From the NCBI GenBank assembly GCA_964633715.1, contig CAZWHQ010000050.1:1-27315 (forward strand): 27,315 bases of DNA, written 5' to 3'. This stretch comes from JAUWVG01 sp964633715. GTDB taxonomy: Bacteria; Acidobacteriota; Aminicenantia; Aminicenantales; Aminicenantaceae. The notes beneath the pieces are model-generated. The model was not told where the DNA came from. It worked only from the letters and a program-made list of their open reading frames with translations, and did not search any database. Position numbers and translations under genes: made by a program. This document shows positions 1-8,262 of this stretch, piece by piece (position 1 is the stretch's first letter; every line of letters begins with the position of its first letter).

Positions 1-4
1 CCGT

Positions 5-33
5 TTGACTTAAGAAAAAAATAGTTATATAGT
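5..33 (+). promoter_or_regulatory. Sigma70-type promoter of the first YIP1 gene
   Basis: A -35 box TTGACT (5-10) and a -10 box TATAGT (28-33) are separated by exactly 17 bases. Each differs from consensus at one position. The predicted transcript would start near base 40 and carry a short leader with a strong Shine-Dalgarno before the ATG at 67. Seen by eye in the sequence; activity is inferred. Confidence 0.6.
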
Positions 34-66
34 TTTTTTAAATTTGCTCCAGAAAGGAGGATGTGA

Positions 67-663
67 ATGGATATTGTAGCAAGAGTTAAAGGAATCTTAC
101 TAAAACCAAAAGAAGAATGGGAAATCATAAAAGGGGAATCTTCTCCAGTCTCGACGCTGTTCACATCGTATGCCGTTCTTCTGGCTGCCATTCCTGCTGT
201 CTGCCAATTTATTGGTTTGAGTCTGATCGGGCGAAATATTCCATGGAGGGGATTAACCAGATATGGGTTCGGAAGAACAATTTTTTATGCCATATTTCTT
301 TATGTTCTTTCTCTCGTATCTGTCTACGCACTCGGTATCATCATCAATGCCCTAGCCCCCACGTTCTCGTCTAAACAAAATCAGGAAAATGCCATGAAAA
401 TAGCTGTTTACAGCATGACACCGACTTGGGTTGCAGGCGTTTTCTATCTGATTCCCTTCTTGGGCTGGTTGGCTTTTTTGGGAAGTCTCTACGCAATTTA
501 TCTGTTCTATCTTGGATTTACCTCTTCACTTATGGAAACTCCCTCTGATAAAGTGATTGGATATGTCGTTGTCAGTATTGTTGTGGCCGTCATATTGATT
601 GCCATAGTCTGGGCTGTTTTGGGCGCTGTCTTTCTTGTAGGAACGGTTGGCAGGCTCTATTAA
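67..663 (+). CDS. YIP1-family integral membrane protein
   Basis: A 198-residue membrane protein with about five hydrophobic segments (roughly residues 29-52, 72-96, 113-136, 138-156 and 163-192). The N-terminal pattern, a short amphipathic stretch with KPKEEW followed by the first membrane helix, is typical of bacterial YIP1-domain proteins, where a 'P..W..I' motif precedes TM1. The molecular role of bacterial YIP1 proteins is unknown; eukaryotic relatives act in vesicle trafficking, and that should not be carried over. The ATG is supported by AAAGGAGG ending seven bases upstream and by a promoter at 5-33. It appears to be a single-gene unit: the next gene, pyrF, is convergent and ends only two bases away. 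A second YIP1 protein lies at 24460-25167. Confidence 0.85.
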   Translation: MDIVARVKGILLKPKEEWEIIKGESSPVSTLFTSYAVLLAAIPAVCQFIGLSLIGRNIPWRGLTRYGFGRTIFYAIFLYVLSLVSVYALGIIINALAPTFSSKQNQENAMKIAVYSMTPTWVAGVFYLIPFLGWLAFLGSLYAIYLFYLGFTSSLMETPSDKVIGYVVVSIVVAVILIAIVWAVLGAVFLVGTVGRLY

Positions 664-665
664 GA

Positions 666-1376
666 TTATAGTTCATCCAGAATTCTGAGGAAGGCATCCT
701 GTGGCGATGAGGCCTGAGTAATAGGCCTTCCTATCACTAAATAATCAGCTCCTTTTTGTAGGACTTGAGTTGGAGTCAATATTCTTTTCTGATCTTGTGC
801 CGCAGCCCACTTCGGCCGTATCCCCGGAGCCACCACAGCCACATCTTGTTTAAACGTTTTTTTAATGGCCTCAATTTCCTTTGGGGAGCAGACTATGCCT
901 TCTATTCCTGATTGAAAAGCCAGGTGTGCCAGTTTGAGAACTTGGCTTTTTGTGTCGGCATGGATGCCGATTTCAATTAATTGCTGGTCTTTGAGGCTGG
1001 TGAGTACGGTGACGGCAAGAAGCAGTGGAGCTTTCCCGCCCACTCGTTCAGCTTCCTCTTTGGCGGCCTGGACGGCACTTGTCATCATCTCCTTTCCCCC
1101 GGAAGCATGCAGAGTCATCATATGAATGTTCATCCGGACTCCCATGCGGACCGCCCCGGCGACCGTGTTGGGAATATCATGGAGTTTGAGATCGAGAAAA
1201 ACTTTTTTTCCTAGATCATTGAGATTTCTGACAAGGGAGGGGCCTTCGACCGTAAAGAGCTGCAGGCCGACCTTAAAAATTTTTGTGTCTCTGAGTTCCC
1301 TAACAAGAGAGAGAGCCTCTTTTTTGTTGCTGACATCGAGAGCAACGATAATTTTTTCGGCCATGTTATTTTTCAT
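666..1376 (-). CDS. pyrF: Orotidine 5'-phosphate decarboxylase
   Basis: Catalyses the last step of UMP synthesis, decarboxylation of OMP, in the cytoplasm. The 236-residue product has the family's catalytic array D62-x-K64-x2-D67 in LDLKLHDIPNT, an N-terminal IIVALDV strand, and the phosphate-binding GIRP and VIGRPI segments near the C terminus, so it is a complete group I enzyme. I chose the ATG at 1376 because AAGGA lies nine bases upstream (plus-strand TCCTT at 1386-1390). An upstream ATG at 1400 (or TTG at 1403) would overlap the pyrD stop but has no evident ribosome site, and a downstream ATG at 1364 also lacks one. It is the last gene of pyrK-pyrD-pyrF, 23 bases after pyrD. Confidence 0.95.
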   Translation of the reverse strand: MKNNMAEKIIVALDVSNKKEALSLVRELRDTKIFKVGLQLFTVEGPSLVRNLNDLGKKVFLDLKLHDIPNTVAGAVRMGVRMNIHMMTLHASGGKEMMTSAVQAAKEEAERVGGKAPLLLAVTVLTSLKDQQLIEIGIHADTKSQVLKLAHLAFQSGIEGIVCSPKEIEAIKKTFKQDVAVVAPGIRPKWAAAQDQKRILTPTQVLQKGADYLVIGRPITQASSPQDAFLRILDEL

Positions 1377-1385
1377 GGATGTGTA

Positions 1386-1390
1386 TCCTT
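1386..1390 (-). promoter_or_regulatory. Shine-Dalgarno that fixes the pyrF start
   Basis: Minus-strand AAGGA sits nine bases before the ATG at 1376, inside the short space after the pyrD stop. It favours 1376 over the in-frame starts at 1403, 1400 and 1364, none of which has a comparable site. Confidence 0.55.
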
Positions 1391-1399
1391 CTTGTTCCA

Positions 1400-2317
1400 T
1401 CAAAAAGAGACATCAAGGGCCCCGACGAGGTCTTCTATTTTATCGACACCTTGATTCAAACAGTAAAATTCCAGCTGTTTTATTATGTTAATCATGGCTT
1501 CGGGATCGATAAAATTAGCTGTTCCTACCTCTACTGCTTTTGCTCCTGCCAAAATGTATTCTACAGCATCCAAACCAGACATGATTCCCCCTATACCGAT
1601 TACAGGAATTTTAACATGCTGGGCCACCTGATAGACCATTCTTAGAGCAATCGGTTTTATGGCCGGTCCGCTGAGCCCTCCCATAATATTGGCAATTTTT
1701 GGCTTGTGTGTTTTTGTGTCTATGGCCATGGCTAAAAAAGTGTTCACTAAGGAGACAGCATCTGCACCGGCTTCCTGAGCGCTCAAAGCGATCTCTACAA
1801 TATTTGTTACATTGGGTGACAGTTTTGTGATCACAGGACGCTGACTGGTTTTTTTCACTCGTTTGACAATCGAATAAGTGTCCTCAGGAGAGAGGGCTGG
1901 GCAGAGGCCTTCCTTTTCAACGTTGGGGCAGGATATGTTCATCTCATAGGCCGCTATCCCATCGAAGTCATTTAGATAGTCCACTACGTCCACATACTCC
2001 TTGGAGTTTTCACCACAGACATTGACAAAGAGGGCCGTATTGTATTTTCTCAGCTGCGGGAGAATTTCTCCAACGAATTTTTTCATTCCGATGCCCGGAA
2101 GGCCGATGGCATTGATCAGCCCGCTGGATGTTTCTGCCAATCTTGGTGGAGGATTCCCTGGACGTGGAGAAGAGTAAAGACCTTTGACGACAAATCCGCC
2201 GATGTCGTCCAGATTGATGAATGGCGCGAATTCCAGACCGTAACTGAATGTGCCGCTGGCCGCAATGACCGGGTTTTTTAACTTCATAAATCCAAGATCA
2301 ACAGATAAATCTATCAT
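1400..2317 (-). CDS. pyrD: Dihydroorotate dehydrogenase, class 1B catalytic subunit
   Basis: FMN enzyme that oxidises dihydroorotate to orotate, fourth step of pyrimidine synthesis. The 305-residue protein has the class 1 catalytic cysteine C130 in NISCPNV (class 2 enzymes use serine), an early ASGTF loop, VITKLSPN in the FMN site and IPVIGIGGI near the C terminus. The adjacent PyrK marks it as class 1B, which passes electrons through FAD and an iron-sulfur cluster to NAD+ rather than to fumarate or quinone. I chose the ATG at 2317 because it overlaps the pyrK stop as ATGA, implying translational coupling; a TTG at 2335 would add six residues (MANQGH). Confidence 0.95.
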   Translation of the reverse strand: MIDLSVDLGFMKLKNPVIAASGTFSYGLEFAPFINLDDIGGFVVKGLYSSPRPGNPPPRLAETSSGLINAIGLPGIGMKKFVGEILPQLRKYNTALFVNVCGENSKEYVDVVDYLNDFDGIAAYEMNISCPNVEKEGLCPALSPEDTYSIVKRVKKTSQRPVITKLSPNVTNIVEIALSAQEAGADAVSLVNTFLAMAIDTKTHKPKIANIMGGLSGPAIKPIALRMVYQVAQHVKIPVIGIGGIMSGLDAVEYILAGAKAVEVGTANFIDPEAMINIIKQLEFYCLNQGVDKIEDLVGALDVSF

Positions 2318-3111
2318 GTGTCCCTGGTTAGCCAAACGATGTTTTCAGCGGGAAAGACCGGGCCTTTTTCACAGGTTTTTTGCCATTCACTGCCTTTCTT
2401 TCCCTTTATTTTTGTCACACATCCCCAGCATGCCCCAAATCCGCAGCCCATCATGGATTCTAGAGAGAATTCTGCGGAGATGTTCCTCTGGCTACAAAGT
2501 TGACCAATTGTCTTCAGCATGGCTTTCGGACCACAGGCATAAATAAATTGGAAGGTTTTTTTTGTAGATTCTGCCTCAAATAGTTCAGTTATATAACCAT
2601 GAAATCCAAATGAGCCGTCATCCGTTGAGCAGAAAACTGAAATTTTGTTCTCACAGAACTTGCCCTTCAGAGGAAGGTCGGATTGGGTTTTACCTCCATA
2701 AAACACCGCAACTTTGGCTCCTTGCTGGCGGAGCTCCTGTGCTAGAAAAAAAAGTGGAGCGATCCCTCTTCCCCCACCAATCAAAGCCACGTTTTTGTCC
2801 GTGAGTTCCCCATCAAGAGAAAAGCCCTGTCCGAAGGGACCGAGGATATCGAGAGACTCTCCAGTTGTTTTTTGACTCAGAAGAGCTGTGCCCAAACCGG
2901 ATACCTGAAAAAAGATATCAATGGTCTCTAAATTCTGTGCATGGATGCTCAAGGGGCGGCGGAGGAGGGGATAATCCAGGGAGGTTACGCGGACCATGAT
3001 AAATTGCCCTGGGGATACGGAGGAGGCGATGGATGGGGACTTAATAGTAATTAGGAAATAATCATCCCAATGTTTAGTGCTGACAATTTGTGCCTTTGGA
3101 TCTTTTTGCAT
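2314..3111 (-). CDS. pyrK: Dihydroorotate dehydrogenase electron-transfer subunit
   Basis: FAD/[2Fe-2S] partner of PyrD that takes electrons from the FMN subunit to NAD+. The 265-residue protein shows the ferredoxin-reductase-like order: flavin-binding RRPLS at 51-55, a GPFG loop at 91-94, a nucleotide-binding IGGGRGIAPL at 111-120, YACGP near 201, then the C-terminal cluster ligands C223, C228, C231 and C247. That spacing (C-x4-C-x2-C-x15-C) matches PyrK. First gene of the pyrimidine operon. No clear Shine-Dalgarno precedes the ATG at 3111. Confidence 0.95.
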   Translation of the reverse strand: MQKDPKAQIVSTKHWDDYFLITIKSPSIASSVSPGQFIMVRVTSLDYPLLRRPLSIHAQNLETIDIFFQVSGLGTALLSQKTTGESLDILGPFGQGFSLDGELTDKNVALIGGGRGIAPLFFLAQELRQQGAKVAVFYGGKTQSDLPLKGKFCENKISVFCSTDDGSFGFHGYITELFEAESTKKTFQFIYACGPKAMLKTIGQLCSQRNISAEFSLESMMGCGFGACWGCVTKIKGKKGSEWQKTCEKGPVFPAENIVWLTRDT

Positions 3112-3136
3112 AAAACCGGTTCAAATTACTCAGACA

Positions 3137-3165
3137 AAAGTATCAAAAATGCCTTTCCATGGCAA
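3137..3165 (-). promoter_or_regulatory. Possible pyrK promoter
   Basis: On the minus strand a -35 box TTGCCA (3165-3160) and a weak -10 box TACTTT (3142-3137) are 17 bases apart, back to back with the aminotransferase promoter at 3174-3202. The -10 is poor, so this is tentative. No PyrR-type attenuator was seen in the short leader. Confidence 0.35.
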
Positions 3166-3173
3166 CTAAAACT

Positions 3174-3202
3174 TTGACATCGTCTGGGCTTTTTGAAATA
3201 AT
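3174..3202 (+). promoter_or_regulatory. Sigma70-type promoter of the aminotransferase unit
   Basis: A perfect -35 box TTGACA (3174-3179) and a -10 box AATAAT (3197-3202, five of six) with a 17-base spacer. It would drive the aminotransferase-rhodanese-MauE genes. Confidence 0.6.
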
Positions 3203-3243
3203 CGGGTGTTTATATGATAAGCTTATTTATGAGGCGGTTTTAA

Positions 3244-4440
3244 ATGGAAATTTCGAAAAGAGGTCGGGACATTCAAGAGTCTCCAATACGGAAACTGAAG
3301 CCCTATGCCGACCAGGCGGTAGCAGAGGGAGTGCGTCTTTATTTCATCAATATCGGTCAGCCCGATATTCCCACTCCTCAGGCCGCATGGGATGCCGTAA
3401 GAAATTTCGATGAGGAAGTGCTCAGTTATGGACCTGCTCAGGGATTTTTAGACCTTAGACGGGCAATGGCGGATTATTTTAGTCATTATAATATTCCCTT
3501 AAATTCCGAAAATTTCGTCATCACAACCGGGGGTTCAGAGGCCATCCATTTTGCCATCAGCGCAGTGGCCGATTCAGGCAGTGAAATCATCATCCCGGAG
3601 CCCTTTTACACCAATTACAACGGATATGCAGCCTTTGCAGATGTGAAGATTGTTCCTTTGACCTTGAGTGTTGAGGAAGGCTTTCGTCTCCCCTCAATAG
3701 AGGCCATTGAGGCCAAAATTACACCTAAAACTCGAGCCATTCTCTTGAATTCACCCAGCAATCCAACGGGAACGGTTTATACACCGGAAGAACTCGAAAG
3801 AGCCGTTGAGCTGGCAAAAAAATATGATTTATTCTTGATTGGAGACGAGGTGTACAAGGAATTTGTCTACGACGGCTTGACACACAAGAGTCTTCTTGAA
3901 TATACGGACATCAAAGACAGAGTCATCGTCATTGACAGTATTTCCAAACGATTCAGTTGCTGTGGGGCTCGAATCGGAGCTGTTGTAACACAAAATCCGG
4001 ATGTCTATTTTGCTGTTTTGAAATTCGCACAGGCAAGACTCTGTCCGGCAACCTTGGAACAAAAAGCGGCCCTTTCTCTCTATCGAATGGGGATGGACTA
4101 TTTTGATCCTATCCGGGAAGAGTACCAGAGAAGGCGTGATGTCCTCTTTGAGGGACTGCAAGGGATCCCCGGTATAGTGATGGATAAACCCCAAGGAGCC
4201 TTCTACATTATTGTTGGGCTTCCCATCAAAGACAGTGAACACTTTGCCTGCTGGATGTTGACAGATTTTCGTTTGGATAATGAGACCGTCATGGTGGCTC
4301 CGGCTCAAGGTTTTTACTGCACTCCCGGAAAGGGAACCAATGAAGTAAGGATTGCCTACGTTCTCAATGAGCCCGATACAAGGAGAGCCATCGAAGTCTT
4401 CAAAGTGGGCTTGGAAAAATACCAAACACTTTTCCCTTAG
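3244..4440 (+). CDS. PLP-dependent class I/II aminotransferase (aspartate-aminotransferase-like)
   Basis: A 398-residue fold-type I aminotransferase. Visible landmarks: substrate-side IGQPD near residue 35, TTGGSEAI near 99, SPSNPTG near 176, DEVY near 201, and the PLP lysine K235 in SISKRFS, followed by GARIG. The C-terminal arginine that binds the substrate carboxylate is probably the R of VRIAY. It transfers amino groups between amino acids and 2-oxo acids in the cytoplasm. The exact substrate cannot be read from sequence; aspartate, aromatic or branched-chain donors are all possible. GAGG upstream gives a reasonable ribosome site for the ATG. The downstream rhodanese follows almost without a gap. 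Confidence 0.9.
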   Translation: MEISKRGRDIQESPIRKLKPYADQAVAEGVRLYFINIGQPDIPTPQAAWDAVRNFDEEVLSYGPAQGFLDLRRAMADYFSHYNIPLNSENFVITTGGSEAIHFAISAVADSGSEIIIPEPFYTNYNGYAAFADVKIVPLTLSVEEGFRLPSIEAIEAKITPKTRAILLNSPSNPTGTVYTPEELERAVELAKKYDLFLIGDEVYKEFVYDGLTHKSLLEYTDIKDRVIVIDSISKRFSCCGARIGAVVTQNPDVYFAVLKFAQARLCPATLEQKAALSLYRMGMDYFDPIREEYQRRRDVLFEGLQGIPGIVMDKPQGAFYIIVGLPIKDSEHFACWMLTDFRLDNETVMVAPAQGFYCTPGKGTNEVRIAYVLNEPDTRRAIEVFKVGLEKYQTLFP

Positions 4441-4460
4441 TGGATAGGGATAAACGAATC

Positions 4461-4940
4461 ATGAAGAAACTTATGACTCATATTTTGTTCATCGCTGGCC
4501 TGGGTGTCCTTCTCGGCTTTGGAACAAATATCCGGTTGATCAAGCAGTTTCTCGGTGGAGAATTCCAGTATAGCTTTATCACATCTGAGGAATACCCTTC
4601 GATCTCCTTTATTATGCTGCCGGAAGCGGAAGGACTTTTTTCTATGAATGAAGCGCTGTTTATCGACAGCCGGAATGATGAAGCTTTTAAAGCGGGGCAC
4701 ATTGCTGGAGCCGTCAACATCCCCTATGAAGAGAAAAGTGAAACTCCTATCCTGGATGAGCTTTTAATTCCAAAAGAAAGAATCTTGGTTGTCTACTGTG
4801 ATGGGAGCGAATGCCAGTCCAGTGTGGGATTGTCCACAATTCTACATGAGCAGGGATTTACAGATATTAGGGTTTTTTTTGGTGGCTGGAAGGAGTGGCA
4901 GGTGGAGGGTCTTCCGATAGAAAAAAGCAATGAAAAATAA
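4461..4940 (+). CDS. Membrane-anchored rhodanese-domain protein
   Basis: A 159-residue protein with one N-terminal hydrophobic segment (about residues 3-20) that should anchor or export it, followed by a single rhodanese domain with FIDSR, GHIAGAVNIPY and FGGWKEW motifs. The active-site cysteine is C113 in the loop CDGSECQSS. Rhodaneses move sulfane sulfur; this one probably faces the periplasm. I chose the ATG at 4461 because a signal-anchor begins there and AGGGA lies ten bases upstream. A GTG at 4440 overlapping the preceding stop would add seven charged residues before the anchor. Its 3' end overlaps the MauE-like gene by 11 bases, so the two are probably translated together. Confidence 0.85.
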   Translation: MKKLMTHILFIAGLGVLLGFGTNIRLIKQFLGGEFQYSFITSEEYPSISFIMLPEAEGLFSMNEALFIDSRNDEAFKAGHIAGAVNIPYEEKSETPILDELLIPKERILVVYCDGSECQSSVGLSTILHEQGFTDIRVFFGGWKEWQVEGLPIEKSNEK

Positions 4941-5340
4941 CCGTTATCTTCACTATCTTTTCCGACTCATCCTGGGAGGAGTTTTTATTTGGGCGGGAAT
5001 AGTTAAAATCACAAATCCAATTGGTTTTGCCCAGGATATTGCCAATTATCAAGTTTTTCCTCAAAGCATTTCATTCTTTCTGGCTCTTATTCTTCCCTGG
5101 ATTGAAGTTATCTGTGGAGTATTTGTTTTAACAGGCCTCTTTTTGCGGTCCAGCTCGTTTTTTTTATCCGGTCTTCTCGCGGGATTTCTCGTCCTTATTG
5201 TTGTCACCATGATTCGTGGCATCGATGTTGAATGCGGTTGTTTTGGCAGCCTCGGCCGACAAGTGGACTATAAACTTCTTATCACCGACAGCGCACTTCT
5301 CTTTTTCTCCCTCAGTACCTTCCTTCACCGCAAACCCTGA
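4930..5340 (+). CDS. MauE/DoxX-family redox-associated membrane protein
   Basis: A 136-residue protein with four predicted membrane helices (about residues 8-26, 44-66, 72-96 and 112-130). The CGCFG motif near residue 100 is typical of MauE-like members of the DoxX superfamily, where the cysteines sit at the membrane face and are thought to serve disulfide or thiol chemistry. Overlap with the upstream rhodanese gene and the shared location suggest the pair handles sulfur or thiol redox in the envelope. No methylamine dehydrogenase genes are nearby, so the name MauE denotes family only. The substrate is unknown. Confidence 0.85.
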   Translation: MKNNRYLHYLFRLILGGVFIWAGIVKITNPIGFAQDIANYQVFPQSISFFLALILPWIEVICGVFVLTGLFLRSSSFFLSGLLAGFLVLIVVTMIRGIDVECGCFGSLGRQVDYKLLITDSALLFFSLSTFLHRKP

Positions 5341-5344
5341 ATTA

Positions 5345-5431
5345 GAGATTAATTGGGGATTAATTGGGGACAGTCCCCACTTTTTTATTGAAAAAGTGGG
5401 GACTGTCCCCAATTAATCCCCAATTAATCTC
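5345..5431. repeat. 87-bp palindrome with perfect 41-bp arms
   Basis: Bases 5345-5385 are the exact reverse complement of 5391-5431; the loop is the five bases TATTG. Each arm contains two tandem copies of ATTAATTGGGG, an inner small palindrome GGGGACAGTCCCC, and a run of T (left) or A (right). It lies between the MauE-like stop (5340) and the ppdK promoter (5449). The inner GC hairpin followed by ACTTTTTT could end transcription from either side. The unit resembles REP/BIME-type or small nonautonomous elements, but that is inference. Confidence 0.9.
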
Positions 5432-5448
5432 AAGTTCAGAGAAGGTTC

Positions 5449-5477
5449 TTGAATTAATATGGGGGAGCGTTTATATT
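5449..5477 (+). promoter_or_regulatory. Sigma70-type promoter of ppdK
   Basis: A -35 box TTGAAT (5449-5454) and a -10 box TATATT (5472-5477) with a 17-base spacer, just outside the 87-bp palindrome. A leader of about 50 bases carries GAAAGGAG before the ATG at 5535. Confidence 0.5.
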
Positions 5478-5534
5478 ATGGGTTATTCATAAATATGACA
5501 GACATACGTATTACAGTGAGAAAGGAGTGAACTC

Positions 5535-8252
5535 ATGAACGATAAACATGTGTACTTTTTTGGAAAAGATAAAACGGAAGGGCACAAAGAGATGAAGGAC
5601 ATCCTTGGAGGGAAAGGAGCAAACCTTGCAGAGATGGCCGGAATTGGGCTTCCAGTCCCACCTGGTTTTACAGTATCCACGGATGTCTGTAATCTATTTG
5701 CGGAATCGGGCGACAAGATTCCGTCAGGAGTGGAAAAAGAAATCCATCTCAATTTGGAAAAATTGGAAAAATTGACAGGGCAAGATTTTGGAAGCGAAGA
5801 AAATCCTCTCCTCGTGTCTGTCCGCTCCGGCGCCAAATTTTCAATGCCGGGCATGATGGATACGGTATTGAATCTTGGCCTGAATGACAACACGATAAAA
5901 GGACTAGCGGAGAAGGGCAGTAATAGACGATTTGCCCTGGACTGCTACCGCAGACTGATCCATATGTTTGGTGATGTTGTCATGGAAATTTCAAAGAAAA
6001 AGTTTGAAGATATCCTGAGGACAATAAAAGCAGAAAAAGATATTGTTCATGATTTTGATCTGACAGAAAATAACCTGGAAGAGCTTATCTTCGAATACAA
6101 AGCCCTGGTGAAATCAGAATCAGGACTCGATTTTCCTCAGGATGTTCAAGACCAGCTCCTTATGGCTATTTCGGCGGTGTTCAAATCCTGGAATAATCCC
6201 CGGGCGATAACATACAGACGTCTTAATCTCATTCCAGATGATCTGGGCACAGCTGTGAATATCCAGCAGATGGTGTTTGGCAATTTTGGTGAGAGATCTG
6301 CCACAGGTGTTGGTTTCACACGAAATCCTGCTTCTGGAGTAAAAGAACTGTATGGTGAGTTTTTAATCAATGCCCAAGGTGAAGACGTTGTTGCAGGAGT
6401 ACGAACTCCCCTGCCTCTTAAAACCCTGGCCGAAAAGATGCCTGAGGCTTACAAGGAGCTGGATGAAATCACAACTGAATTGGAAAAACATTACCGGGAC
6501 ATTCAGGATTTTGAATTCACCATTCAGGAAGAAACGCTTTATATGCTCCAGACACGCAGCGGAAAGAGGACTGGACAAGCTGCGGTTAAAATTGCCGTTG
6601 ATCTTGTCGAAGAGGGATTGACTTCAAAAGAAGAGGCCCTGATGTTAGTCGAACCTGAATCCCTCAACCAACTTCTCCATCCTGTCTTTGATATTAAGAA
6701 AAAAGCCAAACAAGATGTTCTTGTGAGAGGATTGGCTGCTTCGCCTGGAGCTGCAGCGGGACAAGTGGTTTTTTCAGCTGATGAGGCCGAAGCTTGGAGC
6801 AAGGAGGGGAAAAAAGTTATTCTTGTGCGCGAAGAAACTTCCCCCGACGATATTCATGGGATGAACGCTTCTCAGGGGATTCTGACAGCCACAGGAGGGA
6901 TGACATCCCATGCGGCTGTGGTCGGACGACAGATGGGCACCCCCTGTGTTGTCGGGTGCAGTGAGATCAGTTTGAACCTGGATAAGAAGGTGTTTACGGC
7001 CGGGGCCGTGGAGATCAAAGAAGGAGAATGGATATCCATCGATGGGACGTCTGGAGAAGTTCTCAGAGGACAAGTTGCGTCGCAGCCTTCAGAAATCATA
7101 CAAGTAATTGAGGGGGAAATAAAACCTCAAGAGAGTAAAATCTACCAGGATTTCAATAAGCTGCTTTTTTGGGCCGACCAGATAAAACGATTAAAAGTGC
7201 GTGCCAATACGGATACTCCTGAGGATGCGAATATGGCATTGGCTTTTGGTGCGGAAGGTGTTGGCCTGGCGCGAACGGAACATATGTTTTTCGAAAAAGA
7301 GAGATTGCCCTTTATTAAGGAGATGATCCTCTCGGAAACAGAAGAAGAACGACGGGCGGCACTGAGCCATCTGCTCCCGTTTCAGAAAGAAGATTTTTAC
7401 GGGCTCTTCAAAGCCATGAGGGGCCGCCCTGTGACCATTCGAACCCTTGATCCTCCCCTACATGAATTTCTCCCACGAAAAGAAGACCTGATGGTTGAAA
7501 TGGCCATTCTAAAATCTTCACAAAGCGATCAGAAGGAAAAAATCCAAGAATTGCAAATACTCCTTGAACGTGTCAAAGCCCTCAGTGAATTTAATCCCAT
7601 GCTTGGCCATCGAGGCTGCCGGTTGGGAGTGTCCTATCCCGAGATAGTCGAAATGCAGGCTGCAGCCATATTTGAAGCGGTCTGTGAGCTGGCTAAGGAA
7701 AGGGAAAAAGTGTTTCCGGAAATAATGATTCCTCTTGTTGGAACCAGGCAAGAATTGGCTAACCAGAAGAAAATTATCCAGCGTGTGGCCGAAGAGGTCA
7801 TGAACAAACACAATGTCAAAATAGACTATATGATCGGAACCATGATTGAAATCCCCAGAGCCGCGATCACAGCCGATGAGATTGCCGAAGAAGCAGAATT
7901 TTTCTCTTTTGGAACCAATGATCTGACTCAGACTGTCTTTGGTTTGTCGCGAGACGATGGGGCTGGATTTCTTGCCTATTATCTAGCCCACGGCATCTGG
8001 AAGAATAATCCCTTCGAGACTGTGGATATCAAGGGAGTGGGTGAACTCATGAAGATGGCGGTTCAAAAGGGCCGAATCACCAGACCTCACTTAAAAGTGG
8101 GTATCTGTGGAGTCCACGGAGGAGATCCACGGTCCATCTATTTCTGCCACGAAATCGGGTTGGATTATGTCAGCTGTTCTGCTTACCAAGTGCCCATTGC
8201 CCGTCTGGCAGCGGCACAGATTACACTCAGAGAAAATAAAGAATCGGAATAA
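5535..8252 (+). CDS. ppdK: Pyruvate phosphate dikinase
   Basis: Interconverts pyruvate, ATP and phosphate with PEP, AMP and pyrophosphate in the cytoplasm; in anaerobes it often works in pyrophosphate-linked glycolysis or gluconeogenesis. The 905-residue protein has full family length. It shows an N-terminal nucleotide-binding region (GGKGANLAEM near residue 27, SVRSGAKFSMPGMMDT near 95), the swivelling phosphohistidine H459 in GGMTSHAAV, and a C-terminal PEP/pyruvate barrel with GVGLARTEHMFF, FGTNDLTQ and catalytic C858 in GICGVHGGDP. The ATG has AAAGGAG upstream and its own promoter. It converges on proline dehydrogenase with only ten bases between them. No PPDK regulatory kinase gene is present here. 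Confidence 0.97.
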   Translation: MNDKHVYFFGKDKTEGHKEMKDILGGKGANLAEMAGIGLPVPPGFTVSTDVCNLFAESGDKIPSGVEKEIHLNLEKLEKLTGQDFGSEENPLLVSVRSGAKFSMPGMMDTVLNLGLNDNTIKGLAEKGSNRRFALDCYRRLIHMFGDVVMEISKKKFEDILRTIKAEKDIVHDFDLTENNLEELIFEYKALVKSESGLDFPQDVQDQLLMAISAVFKSWNNPRAITYRRLNLIPDDLGTAVNIQQMVFGNFGERSATGVGFTRNPASGVKELYGEFLINAQGEDVVAGVRTPLPLKTLAEKMPEAYKELDEITTELEKHYRDIQDFEFTIQEETLYMLQTRSGKRTGQAAVKIAVDLVEEGLTSKEEALMLVEPESLNQLLHPVFDIKKKAKQDVLVRGLAASPGAAAGQVVFSADEAEAWSKEGKKVILVREETSPDDIHGMNASQGILTATGGMTSHAAVVGRQMGTPCVVGCSEISLNLDKKVFTAGAVEIKEGEWISIDGTSGEVLRGQVASQPSEIIQVIEGEIKPQESKIYQDFNKLLFWADQIKRLKVRANTDTPEDANMALAFGAEGVGLARTEHMFFEKERLPFIKEMILSETEEERRAALSHLLPFQKEDFYGLFKAMRGRPVTIRTLDPPLHEFLPRKEDLMVEMAILKSSQSDQKEKIQELQILLERVKALSEFNPMLGHRGCRLGVSYPEIVEMQAAAIFEAVCELAKEREKVFPEIMIPLVGTRQELANQKKIIQRVAEEVMNKHNVKIDYMIGTMIEIPRAAITADEIAEEAEFFSFGTNDLTQTVFGLSRDDGAGFLAYYLAHGIWKNNPFETVDIKGVGELMKMAVQKGRITRPHLKVGICGVHGGDPRSIYFCHEIGLDYVSCSAYQVPIARLAAAQITLRENKESE

Positions 8253-8262
8253 CCGGTTGAAT

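Noticed and set aside
3829..4425. 198-codon open frame on the minus strand
   Set aside because: Antisense to the aminotransferase with its intact catalytic motifs; no ribosome site and no recognisable domain.
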